Assembly: GCF_000422885.1 (NCBI RefSeq)
Contig: NZ_AUGX01000001.1
Coordinates: 706,068 to 770,067 of the forward strand
Source of the DNA: Ottowia thiooxydans DSM 14619
GTDB lineage: Bacteria; Pseudomonadota; Gammaproteobacteria; Burkholderiales; Burkholderiaceae_C
Direction of reading: 5' to 3'
Length of the DNA: 64,000 nucleotides
A model generated the notes under the pieces. The model worked only from the letters and a program-made list of their open reading frames with translations. It ran no database searches and had not been told where the DNA came from. The position numbers were made by a program, and so were the translations under genes. Of the stretch, positions 16,980-24,786 are shown one piece after another; positions within the stretch are counted from its first letter, which is position 1, and each line of letters starts with the position of its first letter.

Positions 16980-18647
16980 GTGCAGAAGACGTTCACGTAC
17001 CCGAAGTTCGAGTTTGTTCGGCCGCCTGAGCTGATTGAGGGGCGGGCTGGGCATTACCCTGTGGTGGTGGTAGGGGCCGGGCCTGTGGGGCTGGCAACGG
17101 CCATTGATCTGGCTAACCAGGGGCAGAAGGTGCTGCTGCTGGATAACGATGACACTGTTTCGTTGGGTTCACGCGGTGTTTGCTATGCAAAACATACGCT
17201 TGAAGTGCTTGACCGCATGGGCTGCGGGGACAAGTTCGTGCGCAAAGGGGTTTCATGGGATGTGGGGCGAACCTTTCTGCGCGAGAGCGAGGTGTTCAGC
17301 TTCAACCTCCGCCCGGAAGAGCACCATCACCGTCCCGGCATGATCAACCTCCAGCAGTACTACCTGGAGCAATACTTGGTCGAGCGCACGAACGAGCTGC
17401 CCGGCCTGGAAAAGCGCTTCAAGAGCACGGTCATTTCCGTGGTCCAGGGCGAAGACAAAGTCACGGTGGGGGTGGAAACGCCGGACGGCCCCTACTCTCT
17501 CACCACGGATTGGCTAGTGGTGGCAGATGGTGCGCGCAGCCCCATACGCACCATGCTGGGGCTGGACATTGAAGGCAAGATCTTCATGGACCGCTTCCTC
17601 ATCGCTGATGTGGTGATGAAGGCAGACTACCCCGCTGAGCGCTGGTTCTGGTTTGATCCGCCCTTTCACCCCAATCAATCGGTATTGCTGCACAAGCAGG
17701 CAGATAACGTTTGGCGCATAGATTTTCAGCTGGGGTGGGATGCCGATCCTGTAGAAGAGAAAAAGCCGGAGAAGGTGATCCCTCGCATCAAGGCCATGCT
17801 GGGAGATGAGCGAGAGTTTGAGCTGGAGTGGGTCAGCATCTATACCTTCCAGTGCCGGCGCATGAACAGCTTCAATCACGGGCGGGTGCTGTTCGTAGGC
17901 GATAGCGCTCACCAGGTTTCGCCTTTTGGCGCGCGCGGCGCCAACAGCGGAATTCAAGACGCTGACAACCTGGCCTGGAAGCTCAAGCTGGTGATGGACG
18001 GTCAGGCACCCGCCACCCTGCTCGACTCCTATACGGAAGAGCGCGTTTTTGCGGCGGACGAGAACATCATGAATTCGACCCGCTCTACCGATTTCATTAC
18101 ACCCAAGAGCAACACAAGCCGCACTTTCCGTAATGCCGTGCTGGAACTTGCCGCCAAACACCCCTTCGCACGGGCCTTGGTCAATTCAGGACGTCTTTCA
18201 GTCCCCACCTGGCTGGCCGATTCAAGCTTGAACACACCGGATACCGAGGCCTTCAAGGGCTATATGGTTCCTGGCGCCCCCATGGCAGATGCTCCCATCA
18301 GCACATCGGAAGGCGAAGCCTGGTTGCTGCATCAGCTTGGTAACCGTTTTCAGGCGCTGCACTATGTGGATGATGCAAGCGCGCTGGACTCGGCTACGAC
18401 GCAATCCCTGGCTGCGCTTGCGAATGCAAGCATCGCAGTGGAGCCCATCGTGGTGGCGCGCACAGGCTTGGCGCCTGCCGGCCTGAAAACCCTGATCGAT
18501 AGCAAGGGCTGCATCGCCCAGCGCTATGACTTGCAGCCTGGCACAACCTATCTGGCCCGACCCGATCAGCATGTGGCTGCGCGCTGGCGCTCATTTGATG
18601 CTTCAAAGATCAGCACAGCGGTGGCTCGCGCCACCTGCAACGCTTAG
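16980..18647 (+). CDS. FAD-dependent monooxygenase (aromatic hydroxylase family)
   Basis: 555 residues. The PheA/TfdB/MhpA-type group A flavin hydroxylase signatures are all present: dinucleotide loop VVVVGAGPVGLATAIDLANQ, the DG motif VADGARSPIR and the GD motif VLFVGDSAHQVSPFGARGAN. A C-terminal thioredoxin-like extension follows from about residue 440. The likely reaction is NAD(P)H-dependent ortho-hydroxylation of a phenolic compound. The GTG at 16980 is supported by GGAG seven bases upstream. Eight bases separate it from a DUF2783 gene, and a VOC protein follows, giving a hydroxylation plus ring-cleavage logic. The substrate is unknown. Confidence 0.9.
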   Translation: MQKTFTYPKFEFVRPPELIEGRAGHYPVVVVGAGPVGLATAIDLANQGQKVLLLDNDDTVSLGSRGVCYAKHTLEVLDRMGCGDKFVRKGVSWDVGRTFLRESEVFSFNLRPEEHHHRPGMINLQQYYLEQYLVERTNELPGLEKRFKSTVISVVQGEDKVTVGVETPDGPYSLTTDWLVVADGARSPIRTMLGLDIEGKIFMDRFLIADVVMKADYPAERWFWFDPPFHPNQSVLLHKQADNVWRIDFQLGWDADPVEEKKPEKVIPRIKAMLGDEREFELEWVSIYTFQCRRMNSFNHGRVLFVGDSAHQVSPFGARGANSGIQDADNLAWKLKLVMDGQAPATLLDSYTEERVFAADENIMNSTRSTDFITPKSNTSRTFRNAVLELAAKHPFARALVNSGRLSVPTWLADSSLNTPDTEAFKGYMVPGAPMADAPISTSEGEAWLLHQLGNRFQALHYVDDASALDSATTQSLAALANASIAVEPIVVARTGLAPAGLKTLIDSKGCIAQRYDLQPGTTYLARPDQHVAARWRSFDASKISTAVARATCNA

Positions 18648-18655
18648 GAGTTTCC

Positions 18656-18880
18656 ATGCCCCTGAACACCCAACCCAATTTTTCTGAACCCGGCAAGCGC
18701 TACTTCAATGCCTACTCGCCCGGCGACGATTTCTACGAAGCACTGATCGACACCCACAGAGACCTGAGCGATGAGCAAAGCGCCATGGTCAATGCGCGGT
18801 TGGTTTTGCTGCTCTCCAACCACATTGGCGATATTGCCGTGCTTCGCGAAGCGATGCAAATCGCACGTGACGGCATCTAA
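18656..18880 (+). CDS. DUF2783 family small protein
   Basis: 74 residues with the family-like core GDDFYEALIDTHRDLSDEQS and LVLLLSNHIGDIAVLREAMQ. DUF2783 proteins commonly follow FAD-dependent hydroxylase genes; the role is unknown, possibly accessory to the hydroxylase. The start ATG is eight bases after the monooxygenase stop, inside one operon. A perfect hairpin follows the stop. Confidence 0.85.
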   Translation: MPLNTQPNFSEPGKRYFNAYSPGDDFYEALIDTHRDLSDEQSAMVNARLVLLLSNHIGDIAVLREAMQIARDGI

Positions 18881-18887
18881 GAAAGTG

Positions 18888-18915
18888 CCCATAGAACGCG
18901 CTGGCGTTCTATGGG
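18888..18915 (+). other. perfect 12-bp intercistronic hairpin
   Basis: CCCATAGAACGC, loop GCTG, GCGTTCTATGGG: a perfect stem seven bases after the DUF2783 stop. There is no T-run after it, so it is more likely an mRNA-stabilising or processing structure, or a weak terminator, than a full stop before the VOC gene. Confidence 0.8.
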
Positions 18916-18955
18916 TTCGCTGTACCTGATTCACGATTTTCCAAGGAGACTCACC

Positions 18956-19504
18956 ATGGCCATCATTGAAAAAATCCACCACGTCGCCTACCGCTGCAAG
19001 AACGCGAAGGAGACCGTCGAGTGGTACGGAAAATACCTTGAGATGGACTTCATTCTTGCCATTGCAGAAAACGAAGTGCCCTCCACCAAGGAGCCTGATC
19101 CGTATATGCACGTCTTTCTGAATGCCGGCAACGGCAACGTACTGGCGTTCTTCGAGCTGCCCACTCGCCCGGAGATGGGGCGCGATCAGAACACCCCCAC
19201 CTGGACCCAGCACCTCGCGCTGAAAGTGGACTCCGTGGAGACCATGATGAAGGCCAAAGCCCGGCTGGAAGCGGATGGCATTGAAGTGCTTGGCCCCACT
19301 GACCACACCATTTTCAAATCAATCTACTTCTTCGATCCCAGTGGTCACCGTCTGGAACTGGCAGCCAACACATCCACACCCAAGATGGACAAAGAGCTTG
19401 ATCGCGTGAAGTGGGAGATGCTGAACGAATGGGACCGCACCAAAAAAGCCCCGGATCACGCCCGCTGGATGCATGACGGCAGTGGCAAGGTTGGGGCGCA
19501 CTGA
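18956..19504 (+). CDS. VOC family protein (glyoxalase/extradiol dioxygenase fold)
   Basis: 182 residues from the ATG behind AAGGAG. Two beta-alpha-beta-beta-beta modules are visible. Candidate metal ligands are His in KIHHVAYRC, His in TQHLALKVD and Glu in SGHRLELAAN, the H-H-E triad of vicinal-oxygen-chelate enzymes such as glyoxalase I and extradiol dioxygenases. With the FAD hydroxylase upstream, a ring-cleavage or isomerase role is reasonable, but the short length (type I extradiol dioxygenases are near 300) leaves it open. Confidence 0.87.
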   Translation: MAIIEKIHHVAYRCKNAKETVEWYGKYLEMDFILAIAENEVPSTKEPDPYMHVFLNAGNGNVLAFFELPTRPEMGRDQNTPTWTQHLALKVDSVETMMKAKARLEADGIEVLGPTDHTIFKSIYFFDPSGHRLELAANTSTPKMDKELDRVKWEMLNEWDRTKKAPDHARWMHDGSGKVGAH

Positions 19505-19518
19505 GACCTCCAAACAAC

Positions 19519-19599
19519 CGTTCATGCTGAGCTTGGCCTGTCCTGAGGTTCGAAGGGTCGAAGCGCCCCGCGAGGCTTCGACTGGCTCAGCCCGAACGG
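19519..19599. repeat. dispersed inverted repeat (GTTCATGCTGAGC family)
   Basis: Arms GTTCATGCTGAGC (19520-19532) and GCTCAGCCCGAAC (19585-19597) flank an internal GGTTCGAAGGGTCGAAGC segment. This is the extragenic repeat type widespread in Burkholderiales. Because it is followed by TTTTTG it may also terminate the VOC operon. Confidence 0.75.
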
Positions 19600-19660
19600 A
19601 TTTTTGTTTCGATGACACTCGCTGCTCGGCGAACGATTAACCAATACCGCTTCGCCTGAC

Positions 19661-19954
19661 TTACCTCAATCGGCCCACATAACGGGCGAGTAGATTCCCC
19701 CCGTCTGACGTTGCTGCTGCAGCCGTAGGTGCCGGCACCGGAGCCGCCGGAAACATGGCTTCTTGCAGGCGGTCGGCAAGATCGGCTAATTCCGGGAGTA
19801 CGTCCTCACGGGCTCTCGTGCGTGCATAGCGCACGATCTCAGCTGCGTACTCCACATTCTTCGCCATCCATTCGGTATCCGTCACGCGACCCGTTTTTCG
19901 CCGCAGCATCACGTGCATGTGTGCCGCTATGGCGAGACGCTGGGATTCTTTCAT
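19661..19954 (-). CDS. small hypothetical protein co-transcribed with amtB
   Basis: 97 residues that I do not recognise. The N-terminal two thirds look helical and charged (KESQRLAIAAHMHVMLRRKT, NVEYAAEIVRYARTRA), followed by an Ala/Pro linker and a short tail LLARYVGRLR. The start ATG is two bases after the amtB stop (TAGCTATG), so it must be in the amtB operon. In most bacteria the amtB partner is the PII protein GlnK; this product is not PII (no T-loop, wrong length and pattern). Confidence 0.7.
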   Translation of the reverse strand: MKESQRLAIAAHMHVMLRRKTGRVTDTEWMAKNVEYAAEIVRYARTRAREDVLPELADLADRLQEAMFPAAPVPAPTAAAATSDGGNLLARYVGRLR

Positions 19955-19956
19955 AG

Positions 19957-21279
19957 CTATGCTCCCAGTTTTTCCCGATGAAGGGAAAGATCCAACCCCT
20001 CTAGCTCCTCGTCTTCATTGACACGCAGGCTGACAATAAAGTTGGTCAGCCAGAGCAACAGCGCAGTCACCACGCCGCTGTAGGCCATCACGGCCAGTGC
20101 GCTCACCACCTGGGTCATCAGGCTCGCACCAACCCCGCCAATAGCAGGGTCGGCTAACAGGCCCGTCATCACGCAGCCCACCAGGCCGCCCACGCCGTGC
20201 ACCCCAAACACGTCCAGCGAATCATCGGCACGAAGCAAGCGCTTGAGCCCGGTGGCACCCCAGTAACAAGCCAGCCCGGCCACAACCCCTATCAACAGCG
20301 CCGAGCCCGGAGTTACAAAGCCTGAAGCCGGCGTGATTGCCACCAAACCAGCCACGGCACCCGAACAGGTGCCCAACAAAGAAGGGCGCCGGCGACCTAT
20401 CCATTCCGCCAACATCCAGCCGAGCAAGCCAGCGGAGGCTGCAATGTGGGTCACGGCCAATGCCAAGCCAGCGCGGCCATCGGCCGCCACTGCTGAGCCC
20501 GCATTGAAGCCAAACCACCCCACCCAGAGCAATGCAGCCCCGGTCATCGTCAGGCCCAGGTTGTAGGGCTCGAAAGCCTCTTTGCCATAGCCACGGCGTG
20601 GACCTAAAACATAGGCACAGGCGATCCCGGCAGCGCCCGCGTTGATGTGCACCACCGTACCCCCAGCGAAATCCAAAGCCCCCATGCGCGCCAACCAACC
20701 GCCGGGCTCCCACACCCAATGCGCGATGGGCGCATACACCACCAGTGTCCACATCCCCACAAACCACAGCATGGCGGAAAAGCGCATGCGCTCTACGAAC
20801 GCCCCCACTATCAAGGCAGGCGTGATGATGGCAAACGCGAGCTGAAACATGGAATACACAGATTCAGGAATGTTCGGCGCCAAGTGGCTCACAGCGACCA
20901 GCCCGGTCTCTTTCTGAAAATCGAGCCCGGAAAACCAGAACCGCTCCGTACCCCCGATCAACGCATTGCCTGGCGTGAAGGCAATCGAATAGCCAAGTGC
21001 AAACCACAATACGCTGACTAGTGCCGCCACCGCCATCACGCTGACCATGGTGTTCAGCACATTTTTTCGTCGCACCATGCCAGCGTAGAAAAGTGCCACG
21101 CCAGGCAAAGTCATCAGCAATACGAGACAGACCGACACCATCCCCCAGGCCGTATCTGCAGGGTGCAGCGTGGCCTGCTGCACAAGACCCGGGGCGGTTG
21201 GCGCCACTTCAGCCCGGGTTTGCAAGGGAACGGCCAGCGCCGCAATCCATAAAAGAGCCCGAATCAAACTTGAATACAT
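19957..21279 (-). CDS. amtB: ammonium transporter, AmtB/Rh family
   Basis: 440 residues with a cleavable-looking signal (ALLWIAALAVPLQTRAEV) and about eleven transmembrane helices. The pore twin histidines are H211 (GGTVVHINAGAAG) and H361 (DVFGVHGVGGLVG), with the family motifs NTMVSVMAVAALVSVLWFAL and GFNAGSAVAADG. It imports ammonium in nitrogen-limited cells. A match to the sigma-54 consensus lies 37 bases upstream of the start codon, consistent with NtrC control. It overlaps no gene and is followed after two bases by a small unknown gene in place of glnK. Confidence 0.95.
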   Translation of the reverse strand: MYSSLIRALLWIAALAVPLQTRAEVAPTAPGLVQQATLHPADTAWGMVSVCLVLLMTLPGVALFYAGMVRRKNVLNTMVSVMAVAALVSVLWFALGYSIAFTPGNALIGGTERFWFSGLDFQKETGLVAVSHLAPNIPESVYSMFQLAFAIITPALIVGAFVERMRFSAMLWFVGMWTLVVYAPIAHWVWEPGGWLARMGALDFAGGTVVHINAGAAGIACAYVLGPRRGYGKEAFEPYNLGLTMTGAALLWVGWFGFNAGSAVAADGRAGLALAVTHIAASAGLLGWMLAEWIGRRRPSLLGTCSGAVAGLVAITPASGFVTPGSALLIGVVAGLACYWGATGLKRLLRADDSLDVFGVHGVGGLVGCVMTGLLADPAIGGVGASLMTQVVSALAVMAYSGVVTALLLWLTNFIVSLRVNEDEELEGLDLSLHREKLGA

Positions 21280-21315
21280 CTCGTGCCCTCAGGTTACCGA
21301 AGATACAAAATGCAA

Positions 21316-21332
21316 TGCACGAGCCGTGCCAA
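21316..21332 (-). promoter_or_regulatory. sigma-54 (RpoN) promoter of amtB
   Basis: On the minus strand TTGGCACGGCTCGTGCA matches TTGGCACG-N4-TTGCA with one mismatch and has the invariant GG-N10-GC spacing. The predicted start of transcription falls about 25 bases before the amtB ATG. No clear NtrC site was recognised upstream. Confidence 0.75.
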
Positions 21333-21399
21333 GCTCAGAAGGGGTTCGCGCTCCCTTATCTGCCCTTTATGGGGCGCTCAACTCAAAACCCATAAGACG

Positions 21400-21420
21400 A
21401 ACGCCCCGAAACGGGGCGTT
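21400..21420 (-). terminator. possible terminator hairpin after ridA
   Basis: AACGCCCCG-AAA-CGGGGCGTT is a perfect nine-bp stem between ridA and amtB, both on the minus strand. The following T-content is low, so termination would be weak or Rho-assisted. Confidence 0.45.
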
Positions 21421-21512
21421 AAATCATGGTGGGAGCTGTGCTGCGGTTGCGTGTCTGGGCTCACATCAACGCGCTATGTTCCATGGGCAGCCAGCAGGAT
21501 GCCAAAGGAGCA

Positions 21513-21893
21513 TTAACCCTGGTGTGACTTACGAGCGATGACCTGCATCTCCACACAAGCCTCTGGGATGGCTATGCCAGCAATCATGGCGGTACCGGTC
21601 GGCTTGCAGGGCAAATGCTTGCTCAGAGCCTCCAGCACAGCTGGCAAGTGCTCGTGCGCAGAGATGATCAGTGTGTAGTTGACGATGTTCTTCAGAGTGC
21701 CTCCGCACTTAGCCAGATAGCGCTCTATGTTGCGAAGCATCAGTTCGGTCTGCGCACCTGCACCCTCAGCCAGCTTATGCGCCTCATAGTCCATGCCCAG
21801 AGTGCCGGACACAAAGATCCAATCGTCATCGAACATGGCGCGGGAATAAGGCGCGTTTGCGAACGGCAACGGGGTAATCACGGGAATCTGCAT
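21513..21893 (-). CDS. RidA family protein
   Basis: 126 residues of the YjgF/YER057c/UK114 family, whose members hydrolyse reactive enamine/imine intermediates or act in specific catabolic steps. NAPYSRAMFDDDWIFVSGTL, then GMDYEAHK, and the C-terminal VEMQVIARKS fit. The usual Arg105 region (PxRxx in RidA) reads KPTGTAMIAGIAIPEACVEM here, so the key Arg of classic RidA is missing, pointing to a catabolic subgroup with another activity. GAGGAG precedes the ATG. It is third gene of a Bug-racemase-RidA operon. Confidence 0.88.
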   Translation of the reverse strand: MQIPVITPLPFANAPYSRAMFDDDWIFVSGTLGMDYEAHKLAEGAGAQTELMLRNIERYLAKCGGTLKNIVNYTLIISAHEHLPAVLEALSKHLPCKPTGTAMIAGIAIPEACVEMQVIARKSHQG

Positions 21894-21922
21894 ATGTTCT
21901 CCTCAAAGTAAAAAGGGGTAGT

Positions 21923-22624
21923 TCAAGCTGCCAACATTTCGCGAACGATCGCGCGCGCGTGCAACTCAGTCGAATCAAACAGGGTGACTGGTGAAGCAAG
22001 CCAAGGCTGCAACTCAGCCAGTTCAGTACATCCCAGCACGATGCCTTCGGCACCCTGCGCAGCCAGGCTGGCACAGATGCGGGCGACTACAGCGGCAGCA
22101 TCAGGTCCCACACGCCCGCTTGCGAGTTCACCAAAGATCAAGGTATCCAACTCAGTGCGCTGCTGCGCATCTGGGAGCACCAACTCAAATCCTTCCTGCT
22201 CGCTGAACGCCTGCATGAAGAAATCAGCACGCAGCGCATGGCTGGTACCCAGCACGCCTAAGCGCTTCGCTTTAGGCAACTGCCCGCGCACGGCATGGGC
22301 GGTTTCCTTGGCGATATGCACCAAAGGAAGCCCTGCGGCATCTTGTACCGCCTCAGCCGCAAAATGGCCGGTGTTGGCCAAAATGGCAACCAGCTCGGCA
22401 CCGGCCGCTTTCAGTTGTCTCGCAGCGTGCTGCATGCGCGCGCTGGCGTCTTGTGGGCGCCCCTCACTCATGTCTTGCAGCACCTCTGCAAAATCCAGGC
22501 TCACTATCACGCAGCGCGCCGAATGGGGCACACCAAGCGCGGCTTGCACCTTCTCATTCAGCAGGCGGTAATAGATCAGCGTGGAAGGCCAAGCCACACC
22601 ACCGATAAGACCAACAGTCTTCAT
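21923..22624 (-). CDS. aspartate/glutamate racemase family protein with only one catalytic cysteine
   Basis: 233 residues. MKTVGLIGGVAWPSTLIYYR is the family start. The first catalytic Cys position of cofactor-independent racemases (CNT motif) is Ala83 (LANTGH), while the second, Cys199 in VLGCTELAEL, is kept. E. coli YgeA has Thr83/Cys197 at these sites and prefers L-substrates, so an asymmetric site is possible; alternatively the enzyme is a decarboxylase or isomerase relative. It lies three bases after the Bug gene and 29 before ridA, so the ligand imported may be an amino or hydroxy acid. Confidence 0.87.
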   Translation of the reverse strand: MKTVGLIGGVAWPSTLIYYRLLNEKVQAALGVPHSARCVIVSLDFAEVLQDMSEGRPQDASARMQHAARQLKAAGAELVAILANTGHFAAEAVQDAAGLPLVHIAKETAHAVRGQLPKAKRLGVLGTSHALRADFFMQAFSEQEGFELVLPDAQQRTELDTLIFGELASGRVGPDAAAVVARICASLAAQGAEGIVLGCTELAELQPWLASPVTLFDSTELHARAIVREMLAA

Positions 22625-22627
22625 TCG

Positions 22628-23641
22628 TCAGTCCAGCTTGAAGCCAAGCTTGCGGATCACCGGCGCGTAACGCTGGCCATCGCGCACGATGCGCTCCGCC
22701 ATGATGGCCGGACTGATGGCCGTAGCCGGCTCGAACCCGAAGGTGCCAAGCTTTTCAATCACGTCAGGCTGGCGCACCGCCCACTCCACCTCCTGGGCCA
22801 GGCGCTGAGCGATTGCTGCTGGCATGCCAGCAGGGCCGGCCACACCGAACCATACAGAGAGATCCATGCCCTTGTAGCCAGATTCATCCAGGGTAGGAAC
22901 ATCTGGCAAGGCACCAAAACGCCGCGCAGAGGTCACCGCCAAAATACGCGCCCGCCCCGTTTTCACGAACTGCACATAAGGTGCCAGGCCATCGAAGGCC
23001 AGGCTCACATCGCCCGCAATCAAGCCCTGTGCAACTTCCGCGCTGCCTTTATAGGTAATGCGAGCGGCGTCAATACCTGCCAACTGGCTGAATTCCGCAA
23101 ACGCGATGTGCGCCAAAATCGCGGCCGAGCCTACATTGAGCGTGCCTGGTTGCGCCTTCGCCCGCTGCACGACCTCTTGAATAGTCTGCGCATCACCTGG
23201 CCTGGTGCTACCGATGACCGTGATGGGTGAGTTAATAGCCAATGCGACCGGCGTAAAGTCCTTCACCGGGTCATAGGGTAAACGGTTGTACAGCGAGGGG
23301 TTCAGCACAAAAGTCTGATCCATGGTCCAGATCAGCGTGTGGCCGTCAGGCGGCGCGCCCTTAAGGTTCTGCACGCCGATGATCGTATTGCCACCCGCCT
23401 TGTTGTCTATGAAGATCTGCTGCCCAAGCCGCTCAGCCATCTTCCCGGCGATGAGGCGAGCTGTGGCGTCAGCCCCCCCGCCGGCCACAAAAGGCACAAT
23501 CAGCCTGATGGGCTTGGCGGGCCAGGTCTGAGAAAAAGCGCCGGGAACGGCCAAAGCCGTGGCGCCAGCCGCTACCGCCCGCAGCACGGATCGCCGGCCT
23601 CGCGTATGCTTTGAATATAGGCTCGCTTTGCATATCGTCAT
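22628..23641 (-). CDS. Bug-type tripartite tricarboxylate transporter substrate-binding protein
   Basis: 337 residues with a twin-arginine-like signal (RGRRSVLRAVAAGATALAVP) and the Bug motifs KPIRLIVPFVAGGGADATAR, IDNKAGGNTIIGVQNLKGAP and FGVAGPAGMPAAIA. AAGGAG precedes the ATG. First gene of an operon with the racemase-like and RidA-like genes, and divergent from an AraC regulator 56 bases away, which likely controls it. The ligand is unknown. In Bug proteins the loop around the conserved Asp in KLGFKLD and GGGADA contributes to carboxylate binding. Confidence 0.92.
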   Translation of the reverse strand: MTICKASLYSKHTRGRRSVLRAVAAGATALAVPGAFSQTWPAKPIRLIVPFVAGGGADATARLIAGKMAERLGQQIFIDNKAGGNTIIGVQNLKGAPPDGHTLIWTMDQTFVLNPSLYNRLPYDPVKDFTPVALAINSPITVIGSTRPGDAQTIQEVVQRAKAQPGTLNVGSAAILAHIAFAEFSQLAGIDAARITYKGSAEVAQGLIAGDVSLAFDGLAPYVQFVKTGRARILAVTSARRFGALPDVPTLDESGYKGMDLSVWFGVAGPAGMPAAIAQRLAQEVEWAVRQPDVIEKLGTFGFEPATAISPAIMAERIVRDGQRYAPVIRKLGFKLD

Positions 23642-23697
23642 GAAAAAACTCCTTTGCAGACCAGACGCAAAGGTAGCGCCTCGCCGGAGAACCCGCT

Positions 23698-24744
23698 ATG
23701 CCGATTCGCTCACATTCTGTGCCGTTTGCTTCCACACCTGCCATTCCTGAGGATGACTTCAACGCCACCATGTGGCGCTTGCAAGCCACCCGACACGGCG
23801 GCTTGCCTACGCTGCGCGGTAGCCTGCACAACGCCCATTGGCCGGATGACGGCGGCCAGCTCACGCAACTTCGCCACACGCCATGGGAAGGCGCCACCGC
23901 TCTTTTCTTTGACTTTCGCTTGCAGCACGATCTGCATATTCGCCTGGAACCGCAAGACGAGTTGCTGCTGACGTTCTTTCTCGCTGGGGAAGTCAAGGGC
24001 ACCATCGGTGCAAGCCGCGGCCATTTGCGTTCACTGGATTTTCAGCGAGGCCGCGCACTGCTTCGCACACCAAACCATGATGGCGGCTATCTGATTCAGG
24101 TGCCCGGCGCCTGCCGCAATGCGTTTGTGCAGTTTCGGCTGCGCCGTGCGCAAATACCCCTCTGGCTGCGTTCCCTGGGCGTCCACATGGATGTGCACCA
24201 AATGGAACGGCTCATGCATCTGAACAACGGCACCGTGTTGTGCAATGCGGCACTGACTGCGCGGGTGCGGGCAGCCCTGGAACGCATCCGAAGCCAGAAA
24301 GTGGAAGCGCCCTCCTTTGCGCCCCTGTTCCAAGCGCACTCGGTAGAACTGCTCACCTACGTGCTGTTGGATCTCATGGAGTTGCTGCGCCCTGCGCGTT
24401 CCAGCACGAAAGCCGATGGAAGCGCCGGGTTGCGCAAGGTGCGCAGCTGCATAGACGAAGCCCCAGCTCGGGACTGGTCTGTGGCCGAACTGGCCGCAGA
24501 GGCCGGTTGCAGTGAAGCCCAACTGCAGCGCAGCCTGCGGGCCGATACCGGGCAATCTGTTCACCAATACCTGCGCAACGCACGGCTGGATCTTGCCGCG
24601 CGGCTACTGCGCGAAACAGCTCTGCCAGTCCGCCAAGTATCCGAAGAAGCCGGCTGGCAATGCCATGGCCGCTTTGGTGCAGCCTTTCGTGAGCGCCATG
24701 GAATGGCTCCGCTGGCTTTTCGCAGAGGCAGCGAAATCAATTGA
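23698..24744 (+). CDS. AraC family transcriptional regulator
   Basis: 348 residues: an N-terminal unknown sensing domain and a C-terminal double HTH (about 245-345; DWSVAELAAEAGCSEAQLQR, then SVHQYLRNARLDLAARLL, then CHGRFGAAFRERHGMAPLAF). The C-terminal signature FGAAFRERHGMAPLAFRR is the usual AraC consensus. Divergent from the Bug/racemase/RidA operon with a 56-base gap, so it is probably the local regulator. No strong ribosome-binding site is apparent at the ATG (23698). Confidence 0.9.
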   Translation: MPIRSHSVPFASTPAIPEDDFNATMWRLQATRHGGLPTLRGSLHNAHWPDDGGQLTQLRHTPWEGATALFFDFRLQHDLHIRLEPQDELLLTFFLAGEVKGTIGASRGHLRSLDFQRGRALLRTPNHDGGYLIQVPGACRNAFVQFRLRRAQIPLWLRSLGVHMDVHQMERLMHLNNGTVLCNAALTARVRAALERIRSQKVEAPSFAPLFQAHSVELLTYVLLDLMELLRPARSSTKADGSAGLRKVRSCIDEAPARDWSVAELAAEAGCSEAQLQRSLRADTGQSVHQYLRNARLDLAARLLRETALPVRQVSEEAGWQCHGRFGAAFRERHGMAPLAFRRGSEIN

Positions 24745-24786
24745 GCAGCGGTTCGTGGGGCCCGGAGGCCCCGCGAGTTCAACCCC

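Noticed and set aside
22295..23230. 311-codon plus-strand frame opposite the racemase and Bug genes
   Set aside because: Antisense shadow; the minus-strand products have clear family motifs and the frame crosses the gene boundary.
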